A stretch of DNA of 64,000 nucleotides, from positions 55,391,762-55,455,761 of the forward strand of contig NC_053042.1 in assembly GCF_003473485.1 (NCBI RefSeq), in the 5' to 3' direction. A program made the translations under genes and the position numbers. The DNA comes from Medicago truncatula (Eukaryota > Streptophyta > Magnoliopsida > Fabales > Fabaceae). Every line of letters starts with the position of its first letter. Position 1 is the stretch's first letter. The notes beneath the pieces are model-generated. The model ran no database searches. It saw only the letters and a program-made list of their open reading frames with translations, and had not been told where the DNA came from. Positions 12,082 to 23,789 of the stretch are shown here, piece after piece.

Positions 12082-15000
12082 ATGGCTGCGTGGTCTAGTA
12101 GAAAGTTGCTTAGAGACGTTTTTCTCAAAAGGGCTGTTTTCAATCGAATTCCAACCGTCAGAGCTTTTTCTTCTTCACCTCAAAATGCTCCTAAGATTGG
12201 TTACTATTCCAAGAAAGTACGCTTTTTTATTTCCTTTTCTCACATTATACATTCTATTGTATTGTTTACTTTGTTTTTGGGATTTTCAATCAAAAATTGT
12301 TTTTAAGGTTAATCTTGAGGTTGGATTGGAAGATGCCAATTCATTTCGCGGTATGGTATTAACAACTGCATTGTACATGTTACTGAGATTAATTTTATGT
12401 CTTAATGAATTCGAAGATATTTTAGAGATAACTACTTATATGTAAACATATTTAAGAATAATACGTAGTGTCCTGTACTCTGTGATCTAGTTGTTGCTGA
12501 CATGTACATTTGAACTTGTTTTTGACTTCTGAGCCCGGTCTGTTTGGATTGAATACTAGCTTAAGTCTTGTGAGACTGTTTGGAAGAACTTATATAAACA
12601 ACTTATCACATTGTTCATAAGCTATTTTCAGCTTATTTTCATAAATTCTCCAAGATAGCTTATGAAAACATCTGATAACTTATACGAAAACAATTTACTT
12701 TATTTTATCTTTTACTATAGAAATAACACATATGCAGACACCTATCATAATAAGTGCTTCTGCTGTAAGCTGCAATTAAGCTGTTTATCCAAAGAGGGTC
12801 GAGTCTACTTTGGCCAATTTTGGATTAGCTTATTGTTCAAAGGAGTTTTTAATTAAAATAAGTTAATGGCTCTTCAATTATGGAAAAGTTCCTACAAGCA
12901 GCTTATAGGTGTTCATTAAGGAGTTTGACAAAATAACTTTTGAAAAAATTGGGGTGCAAAGCTTATTTAAAGTTTGACTAATACAAGAAGACATTGTTTA
13001 AAACCTCAAGGCTGTTATAAGATTCTTTTGATATTCCTTTTTTCCTCAAATGTTTGTGTAGAAGTTCATCTAAACTTTCTCCTATTCTATTTACTTTGAA
13101 TTGCCAGGGAAGACTGTTGACAGGAGCCACGTTAGGCCTAGTTATAGCCGGTGGAGCTTATGTGAGTACTGTGGATGAAGCTACTTTCTGGTACTTCATT
13201 TGGGAGTTTAATGTTGTATGCATTTTGATTGCTTCTTTAATTGTTTAATTTTTTTTAATTACTATTCTATTTCGTTTTTCATCTCAAAGGGAAAAAAAAC
13301 TGTGTACTCAGATGTTTTCACTATGTAGTCTTCTACAACTTTTACCGATTACACTAGAAAAATATTATCGATAATGCTTGATTTGAAGATGAAATCAATA
13401 CCTTCGAAATGAATGATCCAATTTGGAGCTATATTCTTTACAGCGGATGGTTATTCTCAGCAACAAAACTCGTGAATCCTTTTTTCGCTTTGATGGACGC
13501 CGAGGTTGCACACAGACTAGCGGTCTCAGCTGCAGCTCGTTGTTGGGTTCCCAGGGAGAAGAGGCCCGATCCACCAATTTTAGGTTTAGAGGTTTGGGGA
13601 AGAAAGTTCTCCAACCCAGTAGGTCTTGCTGCAGGCTTTGATAAAAATGCCGAGGCTGTGGATGGCTTACTTGGTTTAGGCTTTGGCTTTGTGGAGGTTG
13701 GCTCTGTTACTCCTGTCCCCCAGGATGGAAATCCAAAGCCTCGAATGTTTAGGTTGCGAAACGAAGGGTAAGTATTTGTCTTTTGTTTCTTTGCACTAGA
13801 GAAACAGCTTTTGAAATTAAATGAAGGTTGTTGTTACTTTTGATAGGGTGTTCATTTTAAACATGTTCTTCTATGATAATCTACTTCTTCCTAAGCCCAT
13901 TCAATCAAATTTGCAGTGCTGTTATAAATAGATGTGGCTTTAATAGCGAGGGGATTGTTGCTGTTGCAAAGCGGTTGGGTGCTCAGCATGGTAAGAGAAA
14001 ACTAGATGAAACTTCAAGCACTTCAACAAATTCAAATAATGAAGTCAAACATGGTGGAAAAGCTGGCCCTGGCATTCTTGGTGTCAATCTCGGCAAGAAC
14101 AAGACAAGTGAAGATTCTGCAGCAGACTATGTTCAAGGAGTACATACATTGTCCCAATTTGCTGATTATTTGGTAAATATTCTTTGATTATATATATACT
14201 GGTTATAAAAAAACAAACGAATGATAGAAAATTAATATGCCACAACTTATCCTGGTATGGTGGAGTGCATGCTATAAAGATAATCATACACCTTTTCATG
14301 TCTAACATGTATGCTTGGCAACTTTCTTCATGCAGTTAAATTAGATATGTGGTCAATATAGCTGGTAAACATTCCTTGTTTGTTGTGTTCAACATGTATG
14401 TGTTTCAATTGCATTCATTTTAAATTTTTAATAAAAAAATATTTGCATTTTATTACATAGCAAGTCATGCTTTGTCACTAAAGCATGTATATACACTACA
14501 GTTAACAGTGTACTTTAAAAATGCATAGTATGGATTTTTAACACATTTACAACAATAATAACAACAACAAAAGCCTTTTTCTATTAGGTGAGTTGACTGC
14601 AATGGTAAAAAAGATACAATAATTCCTTTCACGAATCATGTCCAATGATAGAGTATTGAATCTTTTTTTTTGAACGGCGAATGTTAGTAATTAGTTGTTA
14701 GATTAATTAATATTCACTCATTTGTCCGAGTTTCAACCCATGATCTCCAACTTCTTAACCATAAACTCAATTTGACATGCAATTTTCTTTGGTCTTTCTC
14801 TATCTATCGTGATATTTTTCCTCTTTTCTACCAGCCTTTCTAACACATTCCAGATCGCCTTTGACAAGACTATCATCTGCTCTATAGTGGAAATTATCCC
14901 ACACTCCTCTCTTAATGGTTTCATTTATAGGTCTATCTTGTTTTGTTTGACTTTGAGCACTCGACCATCATAACTTTCTCATATCCGCAACACTGACCTC

Positions 15001-17539
15001 ACTGTCTTACTACTGGCTCTTTTATGGCTTGATTGACAATTTGAAAAAAAAAACTGTATTTGCAAAATAAATTGTTTAATGAGTAAAAGAGGTCTAACAG
15101 TATAAAATGATCTAAAATGTCAATCAAATATCTATGCCCTGGATCATTTGCCTTATCTCTCATTAATATCCTTGTCCTTTGGTTGATAGTTTTAAATTTT
15201 TATTAATATCTCTGACATTCCCCTTCTCATAAAAATCCCAGATGTAGTGTGGACGAATTATGTGTGCTAAAATAATACTTTTTAAAAGTTAAAGATTGGT
15301 GCCAAAACCCCACACTCATTTTTTAACTCACGGCTACATACTCAAAGACTCCAGCCACATGATGAACTATCTTAAAAGCTCAGTCCTGCATGAGAAAATT
15401 TAGTGATGACTATTGTTAATATCTCCAACATTTTTTAATTCACAAGCAAATAACATTATTTTGGTGAAGTGGTGTACTAGTGTTCTGCCAATGGTGGCCT
15501 GGTTTGACCTGAGAACAAGAAATCAATCATAGGAAACTTTGACCGGAGATAACTGGTCAAAATAAAAATGCTAAAAATATCATAGTCTATTTTGGCATTG
15601 CTCCATTTTTTATTTCTTTAAAAACTAGCACCACTCAAAAGTCAAAAGAGGTGGTTCATCCAATTTCTTTCAATTGAAAAAAGAAAGTTTTCATTATGGA
15701 TTGAGGATGGAAAGTTGGCTATGAGAGTTATTTAACATGAACCAAAACGTGACTTCGGTGATATGATCATCCAAACTGATATATGCATTTTAGGTTCTCT
15801 TTGATTTTCAATAGATGGCTCTTTCCTGGATGCTGTCATCTCAATTGCTCATGCTCTGGTTTAGGAAACTGAGAATAATGTTGTATGATATGCCGAAAGT
15901 ATGAGAGAGATTAAGAAGAATTTGTGGCAGAGTCAGTTTGGATAAACTTCTCAAGAAGCACTACAGAAAAAATAATATTCCTTAGCCAACTTATATAGTT
16001 ATATATACTGATTCCATTTTTCTATAGAAAAAGTCAAGTATCTTGGGGGTAAATGCAAATTTTCAAATGAAGGCTTGATATTCTGTTCAGCTAAATATTT
16101 GTATCGCTTTCTAGGTGATTAATGTTTCATCACCCAATACCCCTGGCTTGCGCATGCTTCAAGGAAGAAAGCAATTGAAGGATCTTGTAAAGAAGGTAGG
16201 AACTAGGATGTGAAGCTTTCATTATTTGTATCTCACCTTGATACTAAGGTATTGACTCTAGAAAAAAATTGCTTTTCTTATGAAGGTTCAGGCTGCACGT
16301 GATGAAATGCAATGGGGTGAGGAGGGCCCCCCTCCATTGTTGGTAAAAATCGCACCAGATTTGTCAAAAGAAGACCTTGAAGACATTGCTGCAGTAAGCA
16401 TGTTCATGTTCATGTATTTTTTCTGCTATCTTCATCATCACATATGCCATATAACAGTTTATATCTGTTTGTAGGTTGCATTGGCTCTTCACTTGGATGG
16501 ACTGGTATCTCTGTACCTTATCACTAATTTAAATTTGTGGCATGAAGAAAAAGCTTCAAATTGTGCAAATCTTCACTTCATTCACTCTTAATATATTCAT
16601 TTATTATTTCCAGATTATATCAAATACTACTATTTCAAGACCAGATCCTGTCAAAAACAATCCATTGGCCTCAGAAACTGGTGGCTTGAGTGGGAAGCCT
16701 CTCTTCAATCTCTCTACCAATATCTTGAAGGAGATGTATATCTTGACAAGGGTACATTTGTTGTTATTATTATTATATTGTAATTTGCAAACTTTACTGA
16801 AATAAGAGTTTAGTGCATCTAATAATTTCTCGCTCCAATGCATGCCACTACTTTGGATGGTGCAAGTAGTATAGTATCCGTGGATGCTAATGTATACACT
16901 TATAAGCACTGATTTGTAATTTCCATTAGAGTAAAATACTCAGCACCTGATAGTGTTTTTTAGTGGAGTCCTTTCACTGTACACTATTTTCAGCATTTTT
17001 AATTACAGATTTTGTATGCACATTCCAGCACATAATGTTTTTCTTTGTCTTGATTTGCTTATACATGTTATTCATGCCTAACAACACGACTCTGTCAATT
17101 CATGTATATCAGGGTAGGATTCCTTTGATTGGCTGTGGGGGCATTAGCAGGTAAAAATTATGTTTTCCTTCACTTATTCACTGTTGTATATTAGTATTCC
17201 TCTTATCATCTAAAACTGCAAATAAAATATGCAATAATTCCGAGCCTTGTGTAAAAATTCAGTGGGGAGGATGCATACCAGAAAGTACGAGCTGGAGCAA
17301 CTCTTGTTCAACTCTATACAGCATTTGCTTATGGGGGACCTGCACTCATTCCTCAAATAAAGGTACCCTACTATTCTTTTCACTGTTACACATGAGTTTT
17401 ATCCACATTTCAATAGTATATATGCATGCACCATAGTTCTCATTTTAATTCAATTGGTTTATAGGCTGAATTAGCTGCATGCTTAGAAAGAGATGGTTTC
17501 AAATCCATCCTTGATGCAGTTGGTGCAGATTGCAGATGA
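12082..17539 (+). CDS. PYRD: Dihydroorotate dehydrogenase (quinone), mitochondrial
   Basis: This FMN enzyme oxidises dihydroorotate to orotate in pyrimidine synthesis, passing electrons to ubiquinone at the inner mitochondrial membrane. Eleven exons: 12082-12216, 13108-13190, 13444-13767, 13917-14172, 16115-16195, 16286-16393, 16475-16504, 16614-16751, 17113-17150, 17263-17362 and 17465-17539. All phases join to give 455 residues, close to the Arabidopsis length of about 460. An Arg-rich mitochondrial presequence is followed by one hydrophobic segment (about 49-67), as in class 2 enzymes. Motifs seen are [11 protein letters not shown] (133-143), GSVTP (159-163), [11 protein letters not shown] (269-279, with the catalytic serine), the NTT motif of exon 8, and [13 protein letters not shown] plus [11 protein letters not shown] for FMN phosphate binding. 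Intron 1 carries a MITE, and the 1.9-kb intron 14173-16114 a SINE-like sequence. Confidence 0.97.
12536..12805. mobile_element. MITE of the 'GTTTGGATAAACAACTTA' family in PYRD intron 1
   Basis: The left part reads GTCTGTTTGGATTGAATAC and the right end CAATTAAGCTGTTTATCCAAA, with ATAAGCT-rich interior. It corresponds to the ASA-intron copy at 5691-5962 in inverse orientation. Ends are approximate. Confidence 0.55.
14664..14765 (-). mobile_element. SINE-like sequence in PYRD intron 4
   Basis: An oligo-T run is followed by sequence whose reverse complement carries GGGTTGAAACTCGG, close to a Pol III B box. This is weak evidence for a minus-strand tRNA-derived SINE fragment. Confidence 0.3.
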
Positions 17540-18571
17540 GTTTTATCCGGGAAGCATAATATCATTATAGGTGTAGCAGTGTTTCTATTTTGGCATTGCC
17601 AAGTTTGCATTTTTTTTGTTTTACTTTTTGCTTGCCTTTCTCTTATATATTGTTATTTAATTTAAATGGGTTTGGCCACGTGTTCTGAATTGTAAAAGTG
17701 AAGGTTTTTTTTAGGCAATTCAGTCAATTTTTGTTTTAGAGTGATGATGATTGTTTGGCAATAAACTGCCAAATCATTGAGAAATACTTGTGTTGTGTAG
17801 CATAAACCCATAAACAAAGTTATGGGGCATAAAGTTAGAATAACCCATCAATATGCCGTCAAGTGGTACTCTAAATTTATTTATGTGAATACTCAACATG
17901 AAGCCATGTTATGTTGGTTGTGTATTGAAATTCTTATTGTCGTCGTTGGTATGAATTGGAGCGTATTTTTTGCATAAACCGGGTATCTTCCGTGTAATTG
18001 TGGAGACTTGTTCTTCGAGTTGGATGGGATCTAGAGTGCCAACTTTCTCTCAACGGTAGTGTTGCATTCTCAGGACTAGATGACTAGATTTGCTGGATTC
18101 AAATTAGAGTACCTATCCAGTTGAAAGTGACACTAAAGATATAGATCAAGGTAGATTTTTTATTTAAAAAAAAAAAATCCAGGAACTTATAAGAAACTAA
18201 ATCGTAAGTTCCAATGAAACTATAAAGATTGATTAATCAGTTTCATTTTTGTTTTTGAAATGAATTAGTTTCAATTTTATAGGACGAGAAAGATGAAGGG
18301 ATATGGAGAAAAAGGCAATGTGTAGAATAATGGTGGTGGTGATAAAGGTTAAAGGAAGGGTAATAAGTGTTATCATATGCCCCACATGCAAAAAGTATTC
18401 ATACAATAATAGTTTAATGATTTGACTCGAAAAATAAAAAAGATATTTTGAGGTTGTGGAGGGAGTCAAATCAGGGTAAGGATATTTTGATTTTGAATCC
18501 TGCTATTAAATTAATACTCACTCTAATTCTCAATACCTCACTCTTTTATTTAGGAAAATTAATGCAGAGTC
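17540..18571. other. PYRD 3' flank and intergenic DNA
   Basis: The first 250 bp are likely the 3' untranslated region; an AATAAA lies at about 17760. Beyond that no gene or repeat structure was recognised. Confidence 0.4.
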
Positions 18572-18621
18572 TTAGGGGATGTATTAGATTAGGATTTTAA
18601 AAGATTTTTTAATTATAAAAA

Positions 18622-18765
18622 AGTTTTGTGGTATTCAATCAAGACTTTTTGCAATTTAAAAATAGTCTTGTGGTATTCAATCAAGACTCTTTGTCATTTT
18701 AAAAAAGTCTTGAGGTATTCAATCAAGACTTTTCATCATTTAAAAAAAGTCTTGTGGTATTCAAA
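18622..18765. repeat. Tandem 42-bp hairpin repeats
   Basis: Four imperfect units each read (A)GTCTTGTGGTATTCAAT followed by CAAGACT, so each unit can fold as AGTCTTG/CAAGACT hairpin. The last unit is truncated. They lie inside the Harbinger-like element. Confidence 0.8.
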
Positions 18766-18916
18766 ATCATTCAAATTTCGAAGGATTGTTTAATAAATTG
18801 GATTTTGATGGATTTTGTGGGATTTTGTAGTGTAATTTTAACAAGAAAAAGTCTTTCATGAAAAGATGAGATTTTTTGAGATTGTTTTTATTTTAAAAGT
18901 TACTATCTTTTTCTTC

Positions 18917-18918
<2 letters not shown>

Positions 18919-18959
<41 letters not shown>

Positions 18960-18984
18960 TTCTCTCTTCGTTTCTCTATCTCTC

Positions 18985-19028
<44 letters not shown>

Positions 19029-19054
19029 CCCCTCTCTCCCTCTCTCTATCTCAT
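18919..19054. repeat. (CT)n microsatellite
   Basis: About 135 bp of nearly pure CT dinucleotide, interrupted by short TTTCTCTTCG and CATCCCC stretches. It accounts for the Ser/Leu-repeat open frames on either strand, which are not genes. Confidence 0.95.
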
Positions 19055-19797
19055 AAAAAAAAATAAAAAATTGTATTGAGAATATTATGATAGAGAGTAT
19101 GTCGTAATCAATGTTCCGCAAATCGAGTGTTAAATCTCCGAGATTATCGAGTTTACATTTTTAGGTACAAAAATTGTGTTAACTCTGAGGTAAAATCGGT
19201 TTCTGGTAAAATTAAAAGGTTTAACGAGTTTGACTGAGTTAACACTCGGTAAACTCGTGTAACTCGACCGATTTGTAATGGCTGACACAATATTTTTTTT
19301 TGAAAGATTTGTAAGTGCTGAAATAATTTTAAATATGTACAATTGAATTTTGTGGGAATAACATTTTTAACAAATAAAAAATGTGTATTGAGAATAATGT
19401 GTTAAGTGTTTTTTAGTCCCTTAAAATCTTATAAAATCCATAAAATTCTTAAAATTTAAAAATCAATAGTAAAAGAATTTTTTATTGGTTTTATTTTTCT
19501 TTATTCAAACGCTAGAATTTATTTGTTCATTATTTTTATCATTCACGCTTGTAAGTTTGTTCTTTTTCCCCTAAAATTCATTGAATCTTTTGAAATTTTA
19601 AAATCACATAAAATTCTTTGAAATCCTTAAAAGTCTGTGTGATAAATCCTTTAAAATCTTGAGTGTATAAAGTCTTTTACATAAAAAGTCTTTTAAAATC
19701 TCACAGAATCAATACAATCTCACACAGTCTTTTAAAATCTTAAAGACTTTTTTTATTAAAATAGTCTTTTAAAATCCTAATCCTATACACCCCCTTA

Positions 19798-20107
19798 TTA
19801 TATTTATATTATGTTGGCCGATTTTAAAGTGAGTTTTAAAAAGAGTAATAGAGTAAGTTTTTACGGTCTAATTTAATTTAGATCTAAGCTTCAAAAGTTG
19901 ATGTAAATGTGGGACTAATTGCTTCTTATTGTGTCCCCACAACGTTATAATCTATCTATTAAAAGAAAAAGAGGCAGACAAGCATTAAGGTGCAGTGCAC
20001 TTGTATTGTCTCCTTCTCATGTTCATTTTTCACACCCCTAAAATAGATATTCGGGCCCCATACTAACTCATCTCGACCAACTCATAAAAACCGTGTTTTC
20101 TTTAATA
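19798..20107. other. AT-rich intergenic DNA
   Basis: Nothing recognisable between the Harbinger-like element and the next MITE. Confidence 0.4.
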
Positions 20108-20630
20108 GTAGTGATATTTGAACAACCATTTCAGACAACTTTTGTGATAATTTTTTTTTTCTCTTTTCATTGGTTAAAAACAATGGAGAGAGAAAAAGGA
20201 AGAGAGAGAATAAAAAGATAATGGGTGCGTTTGATTTGCTAAAAAATGAAGGACAAGACAGAACAACTCTAATTGTCCAGTGTTTGATTTGTAAAATTGT
20301 TTCAAGTACAGGATAAACTGAAGGCAAGGGACAGAACAAAAACTCATATTTTTGTTCCTCACCAACCACAACACAACTTTTTGTCCCACCTACATGTTGT
20401 CTAAAATACAAAAATAACATTTTGTCCCTCAAAAATGGTATAAAACAAAAAATTACTCAATGCCATAAAAAATTTGTCATGTATTGTTTTGCCTTGTGTT
20501 GTTCTGTTATATCTTGTACTGTTTTGTCCAGTACTTGCTGTTTTGCAAACCAAACACACCAAATATGGATATGAGAGATAAAATTGTCAAAAAAGTTATC
20601 ACAAATGATTGTATAAATATCATTTCTCTT
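20108..20630. mobile_element. MITE 'GATATTTGAACAACC' family, split by an insertion
   Basis: The outer sequence starts AGTAGTGATATTTGAACAAC and ends TGTATAAATATCATTTCTC, matching intact copies at 21789-21955 and 35611-35780. A separate element (20223-20561) sits in the middle, between the AAAAGATAAT and TATGAGAGATAAA blocks that are contiguous in the other copies. Confidence 0.7.
20223..20561. mobile_element. MITE with GGGTGCGTTTGATTTGC ends, nested
   Basis: The left end GGGTGCGTTTGATTTGC pairs with the right end GCAAACCAAACACACC. The interior carries repeated TTTTGTCC/GGACAAAA words in both orientations. AAT on both sides may be a 3-bp target duplication, but this is not certain. The superfamily is probably Harbinger or hAT. 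Confidence 0.65.
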
Positions 20631-20883
20631 TCTCTAAACTTGTAAAATGTGAAAATTTCACATATCAAATTCGTCATATATCCTCGTATATTTTGATAAA
20701 ATAAATGAATTCAATAAATAAAAATAACACTAGAAACATATAATATTTGTTTACTTTACCAACATTATACTGTTGTAAATGGAATTGAACTTTCTCTAAA
20801 GCAAATTCTTGAGTTTAAATCATATGAAAAAAAACGTAATTTGTTTTATGCATAGAGATTAGAAACTAGTTATCAATGAAGTT

Positions 20884-21008
20884 AACCCATTTGGGTTGGT
20901 CTAGTGGTATTGGCTTGGAATCTGGGAGTGTGCTCCTCCTCAAAGTTTCAGGTTCGATTCTCTCTGGTATCAATTTAAGACGGTTAGTTTAGCTTCTTAA
21001 AAAAAAAA
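20884..21008 (+). mobile_element. tRNA-derived SINE, full length
   Basis: A 125-bp element with a Pol III A box (TGGTCTAGTGG, 20897-20907) and B box (GGTTCGATTC, 20951-20960), ending in an oligo-A tail. It is flanked by a perfect 16-bp duplication AGTTATCAATGAAGTT at 20868-20883 and 21009-21024. This is the signature of LINE-assisted retroposition. Confidence 0.93.
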
Positions 21009-21024
21009 AGTTATCAATGAAGTT

Positions 21025-21788
21025 GGTAGATATTTTGTATTTATAATATGTTACAAAAAATATTTACAAGTAGAGATTTAATTGACACAAAGAACATGAC
21101 TGGTTAAAATTGCAAATAAAATGAGAGACAAAAAAATAATAATGAAGATAGAAAATAATTATCTTACATGTTTTTTGGTTACTCAAGTTATTCTCGTGCG
21201 ATTTCTAAAAAAATAGTTATTCTTCTACAAGAAACGATATGTATTAAAGTACAAAGATCTGTTTAAATGGTTGAAATTTTTCAAGAGATGTTCTACGTTA
21301 CTCACTAACCATAGATCAAACTCATGAACCGGTGTTTAAGTGATATAGTTACCTGCCAACTGCATCCCATTGAAAATGTACATTAATTTTCGCTTTAACT
21401 TTTGGTTTAAAATGTAATTTCCGGCTTATATACAATTTAAAATGTAACTTTTTAAACATGCATACCGTCACATCTCACATGATATATTCTAGGAATAATG
21501 ATATAATGTAATAACATGAAAAAAAAATAGATATAATTGGATGCATGTTACAGGCAAACAAAATTTAAACACATGTGAAACAAATCTATACTTTGAGGAT
21601 GAATACTAATCAAATATTTGATAATTAAAGTTAGAATCGAGATCATCTCTATTTAGCTAAAGAAATAAAGACCTCTATTTTAAAATATCTTTTGAAAAAA
21701 TGGGTCTCACTAGTATCATATTTTCTCCTTCCAAAATTGTATTTAGAAATAAAGAGATCATAACTCATAAGGATGATGTATTAAAAAA
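21025..21788. other. AT-rich intergenic DNA
   Basis: No coding frame, RNA or repeat boundary recognised. Confidence 0.4.
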
Positions 21789-21955
21789 AGAGCAATGATA
21801 TTTGTATATCCATTTAATGACAACTTAGTTTTTTTCTCCTTTGATTGGTCAAAAATAATGGAGAGAGAAGAAAGAATAAAGAAAACAATAACATCATATT
21901 CATGTGAGTATGAGAGATAAAGTGACAAAATGGTTGTACAAATATCATTTTCTCA
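21789..21955. mobile_element. MITE 'GATATTTGAACAACC' family, single copy
   Basis: Begins AGAGCAATGATATTTGTATA and ends GGTTGTACAAATATCATTTT, giving an inverted terminal pair of about 20 bp. The centre has the family's GATTGGTCAAAAATAATGG and GTGAGTATGAGAG blocks. Confidence 0.7.
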
Positions 21956-23029
21956 TTAAAAAAACAAAGATGATATGTTAAGTTTTTTCTCCTTGTAACC
22001 ATGTTCTCATTGTGAATTATCTACAAATTTTATTGATGATTAAATTTTTGCCAAGAACCTGATTTGCCAATTTTTACGGTGTCTTGTCTTCCTCTCAATC
22101 ATGTTTTTTTTATTCAATTTATCAACGTTTTTTTATCCACAAAACTTAAACTTGAGACATTGTTTAAAAGATTTGAAATCAATTTGACTCAGATCAATAT
22201 ATCAAACATCAAGTTTGAAATGTAGATTTAATATTAATAACATTAAATAATTTATTTATGGTACGATTCATAGGTGATCTAATTGATATAGTAATTGCAA
22301 TTGATGGGTACATGGAAAAACGTTGTTTTTGTACCAAGCAACACAGTAGTGTAGTGACTGCCATCCTACCTTAAAAGTTAAAATATTGATTAAATGATTT
22401 GAGACTGAACAACAAACGAATTATTGGCTCTTGTAACAAAAATAAAATGGATTATTATTGATAATTTAATTAGAAAAAGACCAAATCATACCAAATATTC
22501 GTCTTGTGAAAATAATATTCACAAATTGTCATCTAATGATAACAATTTGCTTGAGCCGGCAGCAAGCGACCAACAGCAAAGGGGTAGTTTGGTAAATGAA
22601 CAGTACGAAATTTATTGTTGTGGCTGAATTTTCTCTTCAAAATCGGTTGGCAAAGAAAAACGCGCACTTTTATATTTAAATTTAAGATTATCTGTTTGAA
22701 AACTGGACAAAAAAATTGAAATGGTCATGCCAACCTCAGCAATTTACATATTTATATATGGTCTGATTATATTTAACTTTAAAATATAAAAAAATCATTT
22801 AAATTGATTTATGGGAAAAACTCATGTACTTGAACATAATCAAATGTCTGGACCATACCAACTTATTCACTATGTTCTTTTTTACCCTTTTGTATTTGAA
22901 TCTTTTAAGAAGGAAAGAGGTAAAATTTGAAATTGAAAAAGAAAAGCAAAATCTTGAATTGCATCTGCTTCAATTCAAACCATACAAGAAGACTTCTCCG
23001 TGGCTCAGGCTGTTCCGCAAACACATTTA
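21956..23029. other. Intergenic DNA upstream of myosin
   Basis: AT-rich sequence without a recognised gene. The last few hundred bases should include the myosin promoter. Confidence 0.4.
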
Positions 23030-23189
23030 AGATATCTATCTATCACATCATTATTCTTCTCTTCTCTTCTTTGTTCCAACTCATTTCACCCAGATCTTAG
23101 CTTAACTTTCTTTTTCTCAGGTTAGTCAACACAATCCCAATACTTTTCATACTCATATCTTCATTTTCTGTTTCTTAATCACCCATTTC

Positions 23190-23228
<39 letters not shown>

Positions 23229-23773
23229 GGAAAACGATAAATATTTTATTAATTAAGTCACACTATTGACCACCGGATGGATTTGAACTCTGTACCTTGA
23301 GTTAACACCTAAGTGTAAGTTGAAAGGTGTATGTACTATGAAAGTTTTTTTTTTTATTTTAACATTTAAGGGAATTCATGTATTGGATCCCCAAGTTTTC
23401 TTTAGTATTAAACTTTCCAATTGGAGTAACTGAAAAGGTTTATGTTGCATGGGTCCTTAGATAAGGCTTTTTTGTGGGGTTTTTTTTGCTTTGTTAGGTT
23501 CATGATTTTTGAATTTTACAGCTTAGGATGATGTTCAACGTCTCAATAACCAGATTAAGATTGGAGCACTATACTAGACATTTGAATCTGTATCTTGATA
23601 TATGGTCCCCTCCATTATGTTATAATGTTTCATTGAGTGCCTTGTTGTAAAGTTTGAATGGCCCATTTGTTTAAAAAGTTAACTTTTTTCAAATGGAAAA
23701 TCTATATCACTTTTTTTGCCATTGCAACTAGCAATTGCTGTTTTCTAACTGTAACTAGTTTTGCTTGTGGCAG
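23030..23773 (+). promoter_or_regulatory. Probable non-coding first exon and 5' UTR intron of myosin
   Basis: A pyrimidine-rich leader ends at CTCAG with a GTTAGT donor at 23121. An acceptor GTGGCAG ends at 23773, 16 bp before the start codon. A 5' UTR intron of about 650 bp is therefore predicted. The transcription start is not visible. Confidence 0.5.
23190..23345 (-). mobile_element. SINE-like insertion with long poly-T tail
   Basis: About 37 T residues are followed by sequence whose reverse complement contains GAGTTCAAATCC (B-box-like) after a GTTAACTCAAGG stretch. It looks like a minus-strand SINE with its A tail, inside the predicted 5' UTR intron of the myosin. Ends approximate. Confidence 0.45.
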
Positions 23774-23789
23774 AATTATTTAAGGAAAG

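Larger units (their letters stand above)
18575..19794. mobile_element. PIF/Harbinger-like non-autonomous element, 1.2 kb
   Basis: The left terminus GGGGATGTATTAGATTAGG and the reverse complement of the right terminus (GGGGGTGTATAGGATTAGG) match, and both continue as GATTTTAAAAGA. The flanks carry TTA at 18572-18574 and 19795-19797, the 3-bp target duplication typical of Harbinger/Tourist elements. The inside contains tandem hairpin repeats, a long CT tract and many AAATCTT/AAGATTT motifs, but no transposase. Confidence 0.75.

Noticed and set aside
12044..12445. 133-residue frame overlapping the PYRD start
   Set aside because: It lacks homology and runs through the intron in a different frame from the conserved protein.
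18622..18765. CRISPR-like regular repeats
   Set aside because: The units are contiguous imperfect tandem hairpins in a plant transposon, without unique spacers.
18866..19121. Open frames of Ser-Leu or Arg-Glu repeats on both strands
   Set aside because: They are translations of the CT microsatellite and have no other coding support.
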